A stretch of 64,000 nt of DNA from Roseimaritima multifibrata (lineage in GTDB: Bacteria; Planctomycetota; Planctomycetia; Pirellulales; Pirellulaceae): NCBI RefSeq assembly GCF_007741495.1, contig NZ_CP036262.1, positions 2,914,001-2,978,000 on the forward strand, in the 5' to 3' direction. Made by a program: the position numbers and the translations under genes. This document shows, piece by piece, positions 7,610 through 16,943 of the stretch. The notes beneath the pieces are model-generated. The model was not told the DNA's origin. It did not search any database and was given only the letters and a program-made list of their open reading frames with translations. Position 1 is the stretch's first letter; the number at the start of each line of letters is the position of its first letter.

Positions 7610-10324
7610 CTAGGGCCGCTTCTTGACCCCTTTGGCGGCTGCCGTCTTCTTTTTAGCGGCCTTTTTCTTAGCCGTTTTCTTCTTGGCGGTCTTCTTTGCT
7701 GTCTTTTTCTTGGCCGCTTTTTTCTTCGCCGCTTTTTTCTTTTTCTTTTTCTTAGGAGCCGCGGCGGCTCGTTCTGCCAACAGGTCCAAGGCTTCGTTCA
7801 GCGTTAGTTCCTCGGGGACCATTCCCTTGCGAAGCGATGCGTTGGTTTCACCGTCGTTGACGTAGGGCCCATATCGCCCTTCCAAGACTCGAATCGGTTT
7901 CTCGGTGACTGGCGATGGGGCATCGAACACCTTCAAAGGCTCTTTCGCGGCAGCTCGTCCGCGAGTCTTCGGTTGTTTGAGCAGTTCGATCGCTTGTTCG
8001 CGGGTGACTGCCATCGGCGAAACCCCTTCGGGCAGCGATCGCGTTTCCTTGCCGCAGCGGATGTAGGGCCCGTAACGTCCATCGTTGGCTTCGATCGTTG
8101 CGTCCAATTCTTCGTACGGCCCTAGGTCGCGGGGCAACGCGAGTAACTGATGTGCCAGTTCCAGCGTCACATCGTCCACCTGGATCATCTTGGGGATCGA
8201 CTTGTTTTTCTTTTCGTCGTCGTCGTTTTCGCCCAGTTGCACATACGGCCCAAATCGGCCGTTCTTCAGATAGATCGGTTTGCCGGTTTCCTCATGAGTC
8301 CCCAGCGGTTCGTCATCACGGGAGGAGGATTCAAGCAGCTCCAGAGCAAGCGTTAGCGTCAGTTCGTCCGGGGGTAGTCCATCGGGGATACTGCCGCGGC
8401 GTTCGCCTTGCTCGAGGAACGGACCAAATTTGCCGACTCGCACGAAGACCTCTTCGCGGTGTTCGCCTTCTTGGGGCGTTCCCATCGAGAACATAGCGGT
8501 TTCGCGGGGATCGATTTCGTCGACCTTGGCGGCCAAGCGGGGCTTCAGACCGATCTCGGATTCGTTCCCGCCAAAGTAGAACGCATCCAAGTACTTCAGG
8601 CGTTCGGCTTCGTGGCGGCTGATCGCGTCTAAGAAGTCTTCCATCTGAGCGGTGAATTCGTAATCGACCAGAGCGAAGAAATGCGTTTCCAGCATGCGGA
8701 CGACGCTAAACGCCGTCCAGCTAGGAACGAGCGCTCCGCCTTTTTTGTAGACGTAATCTCTCGCCTGAATGGTTTCGATAATCGAAGCGTAAGTACTCGG
8801 GCGGCCGATCCCTTTTTCTTCTAAAATCCGAGTCAAAGCGGCTTCGCTAAATCGGGAGGGCGGCTTTGTGGTGTGATCTTTGGGATTCAGGTCCAGGGCC
8901 TTCAGCGGATCGTTTTCGTTGACCGCTGGAAGGAGCGTTTCTTTGTCGGCCAGTTCCGCTTCGGGATCATCACTTCCCTCGACGTAGGCTCGTAAGAAAC
9001 CTTCAAATTCGATGCTTGTCCCCGAGGCTTGAAAGCGAGCGTCGCCCCCTTCGATGACGATGGTGGTACGCCGTTTCTTGGCGTCGGCCATCTGACAGGC
9101 AACGGTTCGTTTCCAGATCAAATCGTACAAGCGGAATTCGTCGCGATTCAATTCGTCGCGGAGCGATTCCGGTTTGCGGAACGTCGTTCCTGCGGGGCGA
9201 ATCGCTTCGTGAGCCTCCTGCGCGTTTTTGACTTTACTTGCGTAGGTTCGGACTTCGGGGTGCAGGAAGTTTTCGCCGTATTCGCTTGTCACCAAAGTTC
9301 GCGCCGCGTTGATCGCTTCTTTGGAGAGCGTCGTACTGTCGGTACGCATGTAAGTGATGAAACCGTTTTCATACAACTTCTGAGCGGCTCGCATCGCATT
9401 CCGGGCGGTCAGCCCAAGTTTGCGGTTGGCCTCTTGCTGCATCGTGCTGGTGGTGAAAGGAGCCTTGGGCCGTTCGGTGAACGGTTTGAAATCGACTCGG
9501 CTGACGCTGAAGGAGACTTCGTTCAGGCGTGTCGCCAGTGCCTCCGCCGCTGCCTGGTCCATTTGCAGGAGTTCCGGATTTTTTAGTTTCCCGGTGTCGG
9601 CATCAAAGTCTTTCCCGGTCGGGATCTTTCGTCCGCCCACGGAAACCAGCGTCGCTGGGAAGCTTTGCGGTTTGCCCGTTTCGAAGACCGCTTCTAGGTC
9701 CCAGTAAGATGCGGAATGGAAAGCCATTCGTTCGCGTTCGCGTTCCACGATCAGGCGAACCGCGACGCTCTGGACACGTCCAGCCGAAAGCCCTCGACCG
9801 ATTTTCCGCCACAGCAGCTGCGAAACGTCGTATCCGTACAGGCGATCCAAGATCCGCCGAGTTTCCTGAGCGTTGACCAGACCGGAATCGATTTCTCGAG
9901 GCGAAGCGAGTGCGGATTCAATCGCTTCTTTTGTGATTTCGTGAAATACCAGGCGGTGAACAGGGACCTTTGGCTTGAGCAGTTCCTGCAGATGCCAACT
10001 GATCGCTTCTCCTTCGCGGTCCTCGTCCGTCGCGAGATAGAGTTGGTCGCAATCTTTGAGGGCGTCTTTGAGCTTTTTGACCTGCTTCTTTTTATCGTCG
10101 GGAACGATGTAGACCGGTTCAAAACCGTCGTTGACGTTGACTCCCAGGTACGCCCACTCCTCCGATTTATATTTCTCGGGGATTTCTTTCTTTCCACCGG
10201 GAAGATCGCGAACATGCCCGATACTTGCTTCCACCTGGTAATTTTTGCCAAGAAATTTGGAGATCGTCCGTGCCTTGGCGGGGGATTCGACGATCACCAA
10301 CGATTTGCCAGTCGATTTTACCAT
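7610..10324 (-). CDS. topA: DNA topoisomerase I (type IA)
   Basis: 904 residues from ATG 10324 (a TTG four codons upstream is less likely). It relaxes negative supercoils by single-strand passage. The Toprim domain opens with KSLVIVESPAKARTISKFLG and continues to the LATDEDREGEAISWH acidic motif. The catalytic tyrosine lies in FITYMRTDSTTLS at about residue 320. The C-terminus holds four repeats of the type G-R-F/Y-GPY/F (GKFGPFLEQGE, GRFGPYVQLGE, GRYGPYIRCGK, GRYGPYVNDGE) in place of the E. coli zinc fingers. It ends in a tail of about 50 residues of Lys, Ala and Thr, reminiscent of histone H1 or actinobacterial TopA tails that raise DNA affinity. Transcribed divergently from the PpiD-like gene. 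Confidence 0.97.
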   Translation of the reverse strand: MVKSTGKSLVIVESPAKARTISKFLGKNYQVEASIGHVRDLPGGKKEIPEKYKSEEWAYLGVNVNDGFEPVYIVPDDKKKQVKKLKDALKDCDQLYLATDEDREGEAISWHLQELLKPKVPVHRLVFHEITKEAIESALASPREIDSGLVNAQETRRILDRLYGYDVSQLLWRKIGRGLSAGRVQSVAVRLIVERERERMAFHSASYWDLEAVFETGKPQSFPATLVSVGGRKIPTGKDFDADTGKLKNPELLQMDQAAAEALATRLNEVSFSVSRVDFKPFTERPKAPFTTSTMQQEANRKLGLTARNAMRAAQKLYENGFITYMRTDSTTLSKEAINAARTLVTSEYGENFLHPEVRTYASKVKNAQEAHEAIRPAGTTFRKPESLRDELNRDEFRLYDLIWKRTVACQMADAKKRRTTIVIEGGDARFQASGTSIEFEGFLRAYVEGSDDPEAELADKETLLPAVNENDPLKALDLNPKDHTTKPPSRFSEAALTRILEEKGIGRPSTYASIIETIQARDYVYKKGGALVPSWTAFSVVRMLETHFFALVDYEFTAQMEDFLDAISRHEAERLKYLDAFYFGGNESEIGLKPRLAAKVDEIDPRETAMFSMGTPQEGEHREEVFVRVGKFGPFLEQGERRGSIPDGLPPDELTLTLALELLESSSRDDEPLGTHEETGKPIYLKNGRFGPYVQLGENDDDEKKNKSIPKMIQVDDVTLELAHQLLALPRDLGPYEELDATIEANDGRYGPYIRCGKETRSLPEGVSPMAVTREQAIELLKQPKTRGRAAAKEPLKVFDAPSPVTEKPIRVLEGRYGPYVNDGETNASLRKGMVPEELTLNEALDLLAERAAAAPKKKKKKKAAKKKAAKKKTAKKTAKKKTAKKKAAKKKTAAAKGVKKRP
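7623..7770. repeat. Low-complexity AAG/GCC-rich coding repeat in topA tail
   Basis: Reiterated codons for Lys, Ala and Thr (KKTAKK and KKKAAKK types) at the 3' end of topA. The codons vary, so the repeat looks maintained by protein composition rather than recent slippage. Confidence 0.7.
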
Positions 10325-10726
10325 CTTGGAGTGCAAGCTTTCTCAGGTGGGGGTCGAATATGATTGCCTATTCTGCCAGGTTCCCCTGGTCTTCCATAAA
10401 AAAGAATAGGAATTCATTTGGTTTTGCGATTTATAGCGAGTCGACTTGACCGCAAAAATCCTAGGTGTGTACGTTGCTCGGCGGGTTGCAGTTGGAAAAA
10501 TCGCCTTAAAACCGATGCGGTTTTGCCAGTAGGTGGTAGCGTAATCGCGCTGAAAGCGAAACAATCTGGCTCCACCGAAGCGGTTGACAATTGCAATTCG
10601 CCGGTTCCTTAGGTTTGGACCGCAACTGTTACTTGTCAAGTGATCGACTTTTTTTACCGACCAACTGCCGCATTGTCACCGGCGCTAGCACGTTCGTTTC
10701 TCGATTGATTTTTGGATAAGGATAAG
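10325..10726. promoter_or_regulatory. Divergent intergenic region topA / PpiD-like gene
   Basis: About 400 bases with no convincing gene; short frames on both strands lack protein-like composition. The region before the + gene is relatively A/T-rich and contains the 14-base GGATAAGGATAAGA stretch just upstream of ATG 10727, which may act as the ribosome binding site. No clear operator or riboswitch fold was seen. Confidence 0.45.
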
Positions 10727-13177
10727 ATGTCCACCAGCCCCTTTGAGATGTTTCGCCGGAACCTCAAGCCGTTAATGATTTTATTGACGATCTTGGCGAT
10801 GTTTGCTTTCGTTGTGCTGCCCGCGGTCGATAGCTGGATGCGGCAGGAAGGCCCCGGAGGTTCGCCAAGCACCGTGGTTGCTAGTTACCGGGGTGGCGAA
10901 TTCGATCAGGGGCGTGTCAATCAATTGACGCGGAATCATTACAACACCGTTCTGTTCCTGAACGCTTTGGCCGATCAGACGATCGAAAAAGGGGGCATGC
11001 CTTCGGTCCCAGGATTCCAGTATGACCCACAGCAGAAACAGGTCACCAGCTTAGGTATCAACGCCAATCCGTCTGCGGAAGCGACGATTTCGGCCCAGTT
11101 GCTTGCTCAACGAGCCGAAAAGCTTGGCTTGGATCTGGACCACTCGGCTGTCAAAGCTTGGTTGGGACAATTCGCTGACAATAAATTGACCGATGGCGAA
11201 ATCGCTTTGGTTTTAAGAAAAGCGACCGATGGTCAATTGGGACAGTACGACATGCTGGAGCAGGTGAAGATTCACCTGTTAAGCAACGCCGTCCAGCAGG
11301 CCTCCCTCTCCGGTTTGGTCGCCTCCAATCGTGACACCATTCCACCGGCCCAGCGTTATGAACTCTTTTTGCGTTTGAATCAGCGAGCCAAAGCGGTCGC
11401 TTATTCGGTCCTTGTGGATGACTATTTGGCGAAGACCGATGCCTCGCCGAGCGAAGAGGCCATTGCCCAGCTCTACGAAGAAGGCAAAGAACGTTATCCC
11501 GACGAAAATTCTATGGAACCAGGTTTCCGCCAAGCCGCAACCGGGACCTTCGAAGTTGTCTCCGGTGACTTTCAAACGTTTATTGCCCGCCTAGCCGAAG
11601 CCCTTCCAGAAGAAACCCTGCGAGCGGAATACGATCGGCAAGTCGCTGCCGGCGGTTTCAAAATTCCTGACGCAATGCCAGGCGAAAACGAGCCAGCAAC
11701 CGAAGAAGCTGTCGAAGAAGCTGTCGAAGAACCAGCGGACGATTCAAAGCCTGCCGAAGCCGAAATGAAAGAACCAGCGGACGCTGAAAAGCCAGCCGAC
11801 GCTGAAAAACCAGCGGACGCTGAAAAACCAGCGGACGCTGAAAAGCCTGCGGATGCTGAAAAGCCTGCGGATGCTGAAAAGCCTGCGGATGCTGAAAAGC
11901 CTGCGGATGCTGAAAAGCCTGCGGATGCTGAAAAACCTGCGGATGCTGATCAGTCAGCGAAAATGGTTCCATCTTCGGTTCAGTTGGTTGCTTTCCGTCC
12001 GCAAGACGATGAAGCCCCTGCAGAAGACGCAAAGCCAGCTGAAGAAGCTAAGCCTGCAGAAGAAGCTAAGCCTGCAGAAGACGCAAAGCCTGCTGAAGAA
12101 GCTAAGCCTGCAGCAGAAGAAAAACCAGCTGATGAAACCAAACCAGCCGACGCTGAAAAGCCAGCTGACGCTGAAAAATCTGCTGACGCTGAAAAACCTG
12201 CCGACGGTGGGGTGCGTCCTTTTGAGGAAGTGAAAGAGCAGATCGCTCAGCAGCTAGTGACCTCCGACGCGTTCACCGAACTGCGTGCATCGATCGCGGA
12301 AGTCCAAAAGATCATGCGAGATTACTCGATCGAACGTGCGATCTACGAAGCTGAACTGGAAGACGATTACGAAGGCGAAGATGGTCCTTCCGACGAGCCA
12401 ACCGCTCCGGATCTAGCCAAATTGGCTGCGGACTACAACCTGAAGTATGAATTGATCGGGCCACACGATGCTGTTTCCATCCAGGAAACGCCCGTCGGTG
12501 GTTCCGCGATGATGACCGGTCAGTTCCAGATGGGAGCATCCTTCCCGCAGGTAATGTTCGGCCAAGAGGGCGAACTTTATTCGCCCGTTGAAACGATGAG
12601 CATGCAGACCGGTGAAACCTACGTTTCTTGGAAGATCGAAGAGACGCCCGACACCATTCCACCGTTGGAAGAAATTCGCGTCGAAGTGGTTAGTGCCCTT
12701 CGCTTTCAGCAGGCTCGAGAGATGGCGCTGACCGCCGCCCAAGAGCTGGCCGATAAAGCAAACGCTTCCCCTGAAACGCCTCTGACCGAATTGGTTCCCG
12801 AAGACCGTCGCGAATTCGTGTACGAGGATTTGGGAGAATTCCCTTGGATGTTGTGGTTGGGCCCAGGCCGAATGCCAATGATCTGGAATATCGAACAGCT
12901 CAATCGTGTTGGCGATGATTTCATGGAACAGGTCTTCACGCAGCCGATCGACGAATATGGAGTCGCTCCGAATCAGCCAGGATCGGTTTATTACGTTGTG
13001 AAAACTTTGTCGCGGACGCCTAGCCAGGATGTGCTGCGAGCTCAATTCATGCAGACGACCGAACGCGATTCGGTCCGCGACATGGCTTCTCGTGAAACGA
13101 GTGAGCTGTATCAGGCGTATGAAGCGAAATGGCGTAAAGACTTGGACCTGCAATGGAATGAGGATTTGAATCAGTAA
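10727..13177 (+). CDS. PpiD/SurA-N-like membrane-anchored periplasmic protein with AEKPAD repeats
   Basis: 816 residues from ATG 10727. A short basic N-terminus (FEMFRRNLKPL) precedes one membrane span (LMILLTILAMFAFVVLPAV), as in PpiD. The next part is rich in helices resembling the SurA N-terminal chaperone region (VVASYRGGEFDQGRVNQLTR, VKAWLGQF). No catalytic parvulin domain is recognisable. Residues about 350-500 are replaced by a Pro/Ala/Glu/Lys repeat, including nine consecutive AEKPAD units. After the repeat, helical regions resume (PFEEVKEQIAQQLV, LEEIRVEVVSALRF). Related long proteins are common in planctomycetes. Role in envelope protein folding is inferred from topology only. Confidence 0.7.
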   Translation: MSTSPFEMFRRNLKPLMILLTILAMFAFVVLPAVDSWMRQEGPGGSPSTVVASYRGGEFDQGRVNQLTRNHYNTVLFLNALADQTIEKGGMPSVPGFQYDPQQKQVTSLGINANPSAEATISAQLLAQRAEKLGLDLDHSAVKAWLGQFADNKLTDGEIALVLRKATDGQLGQYDMLEQVKIHLLSNAVQQASLSGLVASNRDTIPPAQRYELFLRLNQRAKAVAYSVLVDDYLAKTDASPSEEAIAQLYEEGKERYPDENSMEPGFRQAATGTFEVVSGDFQTFIARLAEALPEETLRAEYDRQVAAGGFKIPDAMPGENEPATEEAVEEAVEEPADDSKPAEAEMKEPADAEKPADAEKPADAEKPADAEKPADAEKPADAEKPADAEKPADAEKPADAEKPADADQSAKMVPSSVQLVAFRPQDDEAPAEDAKPAEEAKPAEEAKPAEDAKPAEEAKPAAEEKPADETKPADAEKPADAEKSADAEKPADGGVRPFEEVKEQIAQQLVTSDAFTELRASIAEVQKIMRDYSIERAIYEAELEDDYEGEDGPSDEPTAPDLAKLAADYNLKYELIGPHDAVSIQETPVGGSAMMTGQFQMGASFPQVMFGQEGELYSPVETMSMQTGETYVSWKIEETPDTIPPLEEIRVEVVSALRFQQAREMALTAAQELADKANASPETPLTELVPEDRREFVYEDLGEFPWMLWLGPGRMPMIWNIEQLNRVGDDFMEQVFTQPIDEYGVAPNQPGSVYYVVKTLSRTPSQDVLRAQFMQTTERDSVRDMASRETSELYQAYEAKWRKDLDLQWNEDLNQ
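11778..12210 (+). repeat. 18-bp coding tandem repeat (AEKPAD) and related AKPAEE repeats
   Basis: Nine consecutive 18-bp units encode AEKPAD (about 11785-11948). Six consecutive units are almost identical in DNA, with the GCGGATGCTGAAAAGCCT pattern, which suggests recent expansion. A second, more diverged block encoding AEEAKP-type repeats covers about 12018-12210. Unit length is a multiple of three, so copy-number change keeps the frame. Confidence 0.9.
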
Positions 13178-13196
13178 TGCACTGATTCCGTCTATT

Positions 13197-13772
13197 TTGA
13201 GTGCAACAACCTTTCTAAAGACTTTTTTCTCGCATCCCGGCCAAGTTGGTGCGATTGCTCCGTCCTCGCGGTATCTAGCCCGCGAGATGGTCAATTGGAT
13301 TGATTGGCAAAATGCGAAAGGGGTCATCGAATACGGTCCGGGGACCGGAGTCTTTACTTCGGCAATTCTCGATTCATTGCAACCAAACGCCTCGTTTTTT
13401 GCGATCGAACGCTCTCCTGAACTTGCGAACATTGTTCGCAAGCGCTGTCCGCAGGCAACCGTCTATGAAGATACGGTTGAAAATGTCGTTCAGCTGTGTG
13501 AGCGTGAAGGGCTGCAAAGCGTTGACGCAATTCTTTGTGGTTTGCCTTGGGCTTCTTTCCCGGAACCACTGCAAGAGGCTTGCCTTGATGCGATGATGAA
13601 AGTACTGAAACCGGGAGGCCAATTTGTCAGTTTCGCGTATTGGCAAGGTTTGTTGCTGCCAGCGGCTCATCGATTTCGGCGTAAACTAGATAATTATTTT
13701 AGTGACGTGCATCAAAGCCGAACCGTGTGGGCGAATTTGCCTCCTGCGTTTGTCTATCGTTGCACCCACTAA
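13197..13772 (+). CDS. SAM-dependent methyltransferase, phospholipid N-methyltransferase-like
   Basis: 191 residues from a TTG start; an in-frame ATG is not available nearby. The N-terminus FLKTFFSHPGQVGAIAPSSR is characteristic of the PmtA/KsgA-related group of phospholipid methyltransferases. The SAM-binding motif I is VIEYGPGTGVFT, with an acidic residue at the end of strand 2 (AIERSP). The motif IV region reads AILCGLPWASFP, where N/D-PPY-like motifs occur in rRNA adenine methylases, so the substrate could be a lipid amine or another small group. It starts 19 bases after the PpiD-like gene and may be co-transcribed with it. Confidence 0.8.
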   Translation: MSATTFLKTFFSHPGQVGAIAPSSRYLAREMVNWIDWQNAKGVIEYGPGTGVFTSAILDSLQPNASFFAIERSPELANIVRKRCPQATVYEDTVENVVQLCEREGLQSVDAILCGLPWASFPEPLQEACLDAMMKVLKPGGQFVSFAYWQGLLLPAAHRFRRKLDNYFSDVHQSRTVWANLPPAFVYRCTH

Positions 13773-13804
13773 AATCGTGCAGACGCTTGGCACGGGGTTC
13801 GCAA

Positions 13805-13852
13805 TTAACGACTAACGACTGGCGACTAACGACCGGCGACTAACGACCGGCG
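13805..13852. repeat. Short direct repeat, GACTAACGACCGGC type
   Basis: Four imperfect copies of a 14-base unit built on GACTAACGAC lie in the gap between the methyltransferase and polyprenyl synthetase genes. They are noncoding. Origin unknown; slippage is the simplest explanation. Confidence 0.75.
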
Positions 13853-13992
13853 GATCCTTCCTGCTTGGCAGGTTCGCTTTGCGACGGCCGGTTAAGGGAC
13901 CTGGCTTTTGATTGCCTCGGTCGGAACCGGATTGCACCGCCGATGGCCGCTACCTTGAATTTGAACACCTTACGAGTCCTAAAAGATCCAAG

Positions 13993-14883
13993 ATGCCTCC
14001 TACCGATAGTCGCAAAGATGCCATCGACGACCTTCTGTCGATCATTGGTGACGCCTTAGAGACGGCGCTTCCTGAACAGGATGGTTGCCCCCAGCAGTTG
14101 CGGGAGGCGATGCGGTATTCGTTGCTCTCTCCTGGCAAGCGGCTGCGTCCCGCGCTCGTGCTGATGGCAGCGGAGGCTTGTGGCGGAGACGTTCAGCAGG
14201 TGGTTCCCGCAGCGATTGCGGTGGAAATGATCCATGCCTATTCGCTGATCCATGACGATTTGCCTGCGATGGATAACGATGCCCTGCGTCGCGGGCGCCC
14301 GACCTGCCATATCCAGTTCGGCGAAGCGACGGCAATTTTGGCGGGGGACGCGCTGCTCACCAACGCTTTTGAAGTCCTCGCGACACGGTTTGAACCAGCG
14401 TCTGAGCGAGCAACCGCGGTCGCGATGTTGGCGACCGCTGCCGGCCGGTCCGCGCTTGTTGGCGGGCAGATGGACGATCTGGCTGCGGAGACAGATGGGG
14501 ACCACACTCTCGAACGTCTGCAGGCGATCCACCGGCGAAAAACCGGCGCCTTGTTCAATGTCTCGCTGCAGTTGGGCGCGCTCTCTGCGGGGGCGTCAGA
14601 CGCTCAGCGAAAGGCGTTGCAGGACTATGGCGACGCACTTGGGCTCGCTTTTCAGGTCATCGACGATATTCTTGACCACGGTGGTCACTCGGCCGAGCTA
14701 GGAAAAGAGACCGGACGCGACGCCGCCCGAGGAAAATTAACTTATCCCGCCCTGATGGGGGAAGAATCTGCCCGAGAACACGCAATTCGTCTGATTAATG
14801 TTGCAGACGATGCGATTGGGTTATTTGATTCAGCTGGTTGGCGGTTAAACTGGTTGACCAGCTTCGTACTCCAAAGGATTTGA
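13993..14883 (+). CDS. ispA: Polyprenyl diphosphate synthase (farnesyl/geranylgeranyl type)
   Basis: 296 residues from ATG 13993; the frame is open 27 codons further but that part lacks family similarity. It condenses isopentenyl diphosphate with allylic diphosphates. GKRLRPAL binds substrate, the first aspartate-rich motif is DDLPAMDND with the two-residue insert of short-chain (IspA type) enzymes, and the second is DDILD. RRGRPTCH and KTGALF are also conserved. Length matches IspA (about 299). The dxs start lies 8 bases downstream, so the two isoprenoid genes are probably one operon. Product length (C15 or C20) cannot be decided. Confidence 0.93.
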   Translation: MPPTDSRKDAIDDLLSIIGDALETALPEQDGCPQQLREAMRYSLLSPGKRLRPALVLMAAEACGGDVQQVVPAAIAVEMIHAYSLIHDDLPAMDNDALRRGRPTCHIQFGEATAILAGDALLTNAFEVLATRFEPASERATAVAMLATAAGRSALVGGQMDDLAAETDGDHTLERLQAIHRRKTGALFNVSLQLGALSAGASDAQRKALQDYGDALGLAFQVIDDILDHGGHSAELGKETGRDAARGKLTYPALMGEESAREHAIRLINVADDAIGLFDSAGWRLNWLTSFVLQRI

Positions 14884-14891
14884 ACGGCACC

Positions 14892-16784
14892 ATGCACCCT
14901 CTGCTCTCAAAATTATCGTCCGCAGAACCTTTGAAGGATTTTTCAACGGCGGAACTGAATCAGGCCGCTGATGAAATTCGCGACGTCCTCTGCAATCTGC
15001 TGGAGACTCGGACGGCTCACTTTGCGTCGAATCTGGGCGTCGTTGAGCTCTGCTTGGCACTCCATTCGACGTTCGATTTTCGCAAAGATCGCCTGATCTG
15101 GGATACGGGGCATCAGGTTTACCCCCACAAACTGGTCACGGGCCGGTACGCCGAATTTTCGTCGATTCGCACCCAGGGAGGATTGATGGGGTATCCCAAT
15201 CCTCAGGAAAGTGAATACGACCTGTTCATGACCGGACATGCCGGTTGTAGCGTCAGCACCGCGCTGGGGCTTCGCAGCGGCGATGACTTGATGGGGGAGC
15301 CGGAACGGAAAAGCGTTGCGGTGATCGGGGATGGCGCCCTGCCAAGCGGGATCGTTTTTGAAGCTTTGAACAACGCCGGATTTTTGGCCAAAGATCTGGT
15401 CGTCATCCTGAATGACAACAAAATGTCGATCTGCCCACGCGTTGGGGCTCTGGCCGGGTATTTAGATCGCCTGCGGAGCAATCCGTTTTACACCGGCCTT
15501 AAGACCGAAGTGGTTCGAGCTCTCAACCACGTCCCTGTGTTCGGAGATCCCGCCGAGCGTTTGTTGGCGCAAATGAAAGAGGGCGTCAAGGCGGGCGTGC
15601 TGGGAGGCATGCTGTTTGAGGAACTGGGGCTGCGATACATCGGTCCTATCGACGGCCATGATGTCGGACTGATGAAAAAATACTTGGCGATGGTCAAGAC
15701 GATGCCGGGTCCTGTCCTGCTGCATGTCGTGACCGAAAAAGGACACGGTTATAAACCAGCCGCTGAAGATCCGGTCTATTTCCATACGCCACCAGCCTTC
15801 GATGCGAACAGTGGCCCGGCCGTTGCCAACGCCGGAAGCGGCCAACCGCCATACACTTCGGCGGTTCGCGACGCGATCCTGCGAGCCATGGATGACAATC
15901 CTAAGGTGACGGTGATGACCGCCGCGATGTGCCAGGGAACCAAGATGGAACCGGTCCGCGAACGGTTTCCCGATCGGTTCTTTGATGTCGGCATTTGTGA
16001 ATCCCATGCCGTTGCGTTTGCTGCCGGTCAGTGCAAGGCAGGGATGAGGCCGATCGTTAATATCTATAGCACGTTCTTGCAGCGGAGCTATGACCAGATC
16101 TTCCAAGAGGTGGCGCTGCAGGACCTGCCCGTCGTCTTCACCTTGGACCGGGCTGGATTGACCGGCCCTGATGGACCGACGCATCATGGTGTCTACGACA
16201 TCGGCTACATGCGTTTGTTTCCGAACATTGCTGTCATGGCACCCGCTTACGCCGGTGAAGTCGAACCGATGTTGCAGTTTGCGTTGCAGCATGATCACCC
16301 CTCGTCGCTACGGTATCCGAAAACCTCTGGGTTCGATTTCCAGCATCTGCCATCGCCTATCGAGCTCGGTCGTAGCGAAACGGTACGCGAAGGGACCGAT
16401 GGGACGTTAATCGTATTTGGCGCCCTGTTGGATGCCGCGATGGAAGCCGCCCAGTCGCTCGCGGGTGAAATGAATTTAAAGGTCGTCAACGCTCGGTTTG
16501 CCAAACCGCTCGATCGCCAAATGATTGTCGACGCGTTATCCGACAGTCCCTTCTGTTTGACGATCGAAGAAGGGACCCTGCCGGGTGGATTTGGATCGGC
16601 CGTTTTAGAAGTCGCAAATGAACTGGGGCTGGATACGCGGTCGCTAAAACGATTGGGGCTTCCGGATCTGTTTGTTGAACACGGCAAACGGGAAGACCTG
16701 TTGGATCAGACCGGACTTTCGGCTGAAAAAATCGCCGCATCGTGTCGCGAAATGGTCGCTTCCGAACTGGAATCGCGGAACTAG
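14892..16784 (+). CDS. dxs: 1-deoxy-D-xylulose-5-phosphate synthase
   Basis: 630 residues from ATG 14892 (TTG 14838 would overlap ispA). First step of the MEP isoprenoid pathway: thiamine-diphosphate-dependent condensation of pyruvate and glyceraldehyde 3-phosphate. Visible motifs are DTGHQVYPHKLVTGR, the ThDP motif GDGALPSG...NDNK, LRYIGPIDGHD, HVVTEKGHGYKPAAEDP and IYSTFLQRSYDQ...GPDGPTHHG. The segment usually written IAEQHAV reads ICESHAV: the catalytic glutamate is kept but the flanking positions differ. Many planctomycetes carry more than one DXS, so this may be a divergent paralogue. Length is normal for DXS. A stem-loop at 16812 follows. Confidence 0.92.
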   Translation: MHPLLSKLSSAEPLKDFSTAELNQAADEIRDVLCNLLETRTAHFASNLGVVELCLALHSTFDFRKDRLIWDTGHQVYPHKLVTGRYAEFSSIRTQGGLMGYPNPQESEYDLFMTGHAGCSVSTALGLRSGDDLMGEPERKSVAVIGDGALPSGIVFEALNNAGFLAKDLVVILNDNKMSICPRVGALAGYLDRLRSNPFYTGLKTEVVRALNHVPVFGDPAERLLAQMKEGVKAGVLGGMLFEELGLRYIGPIDGHDVGLMKKYLAMVKTMPGPVLLHVVTEKGHGYKPAAEDPVYFHTPPAFDANSGPAVANAGSGQPPYTSAVRDAILRAMDDNPKVTVMTAAMCQGTKMEPVRERFPDRFFDVGICESHAVAFAAGQCKAGMRPIVNIYSTFLQRSYDQIFQEVALQDLPVVFTLDRAGLTGPDGPTHHGVYDIGYMRLFPNIAVMAPAYAGEVEPMLQFALQHDHPSSLRYPKTSGFDFQHLPSPIELGRSETVREGTDGTLIVFGALLDAAMEAAQSLAGEMNLKVVNARFAKPLDRQMIVDALSDSPFCLTIEEGTLPGGFGSAVLEVANELGLDTRSLKRLGLPDLFVEHGKREDLLDQTGLSAEKIAASCREMVASELESRN

Positions 16785-16811
16785 CAGGTTCCACTTGCGT
16801 CTTTCTGATAG

Positions 16812-16838
16812 GACATCGCTATTGGGGCGATGTCGTTT
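16812..16838 (+). terminator. Possible terminator after dxs
   Basis: An 8-bp perfect stem (GACATCGC / GCGATGTC) with a 7-base loop begins 28 bases past the dxs stop, followed by GTTTC rather than a full T-run, so it is only a weak intrinsic terminator. Confidence 0.5.
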
Positions 16839-16943
16839 CATGGGGAAGAGCGGAGCGGTCACGAGTGGGCTGACCGATACCGAATCACGGTAGGGCCTCT
16901 GTTCTTGTCTGGCTTTGCATTTGCGTTCACACGAGACCATCCG

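Noticed and set aside
12413-13441. A 342-codon minus-strand frame
   Set aside because: Antisense to the PpiD-like and methyltransferase genes, composition not protein-like.
15462-16298. A 278-codon minus-strand frame
   Set aside because: Fully antisense to dxs, whose motifs are clear.
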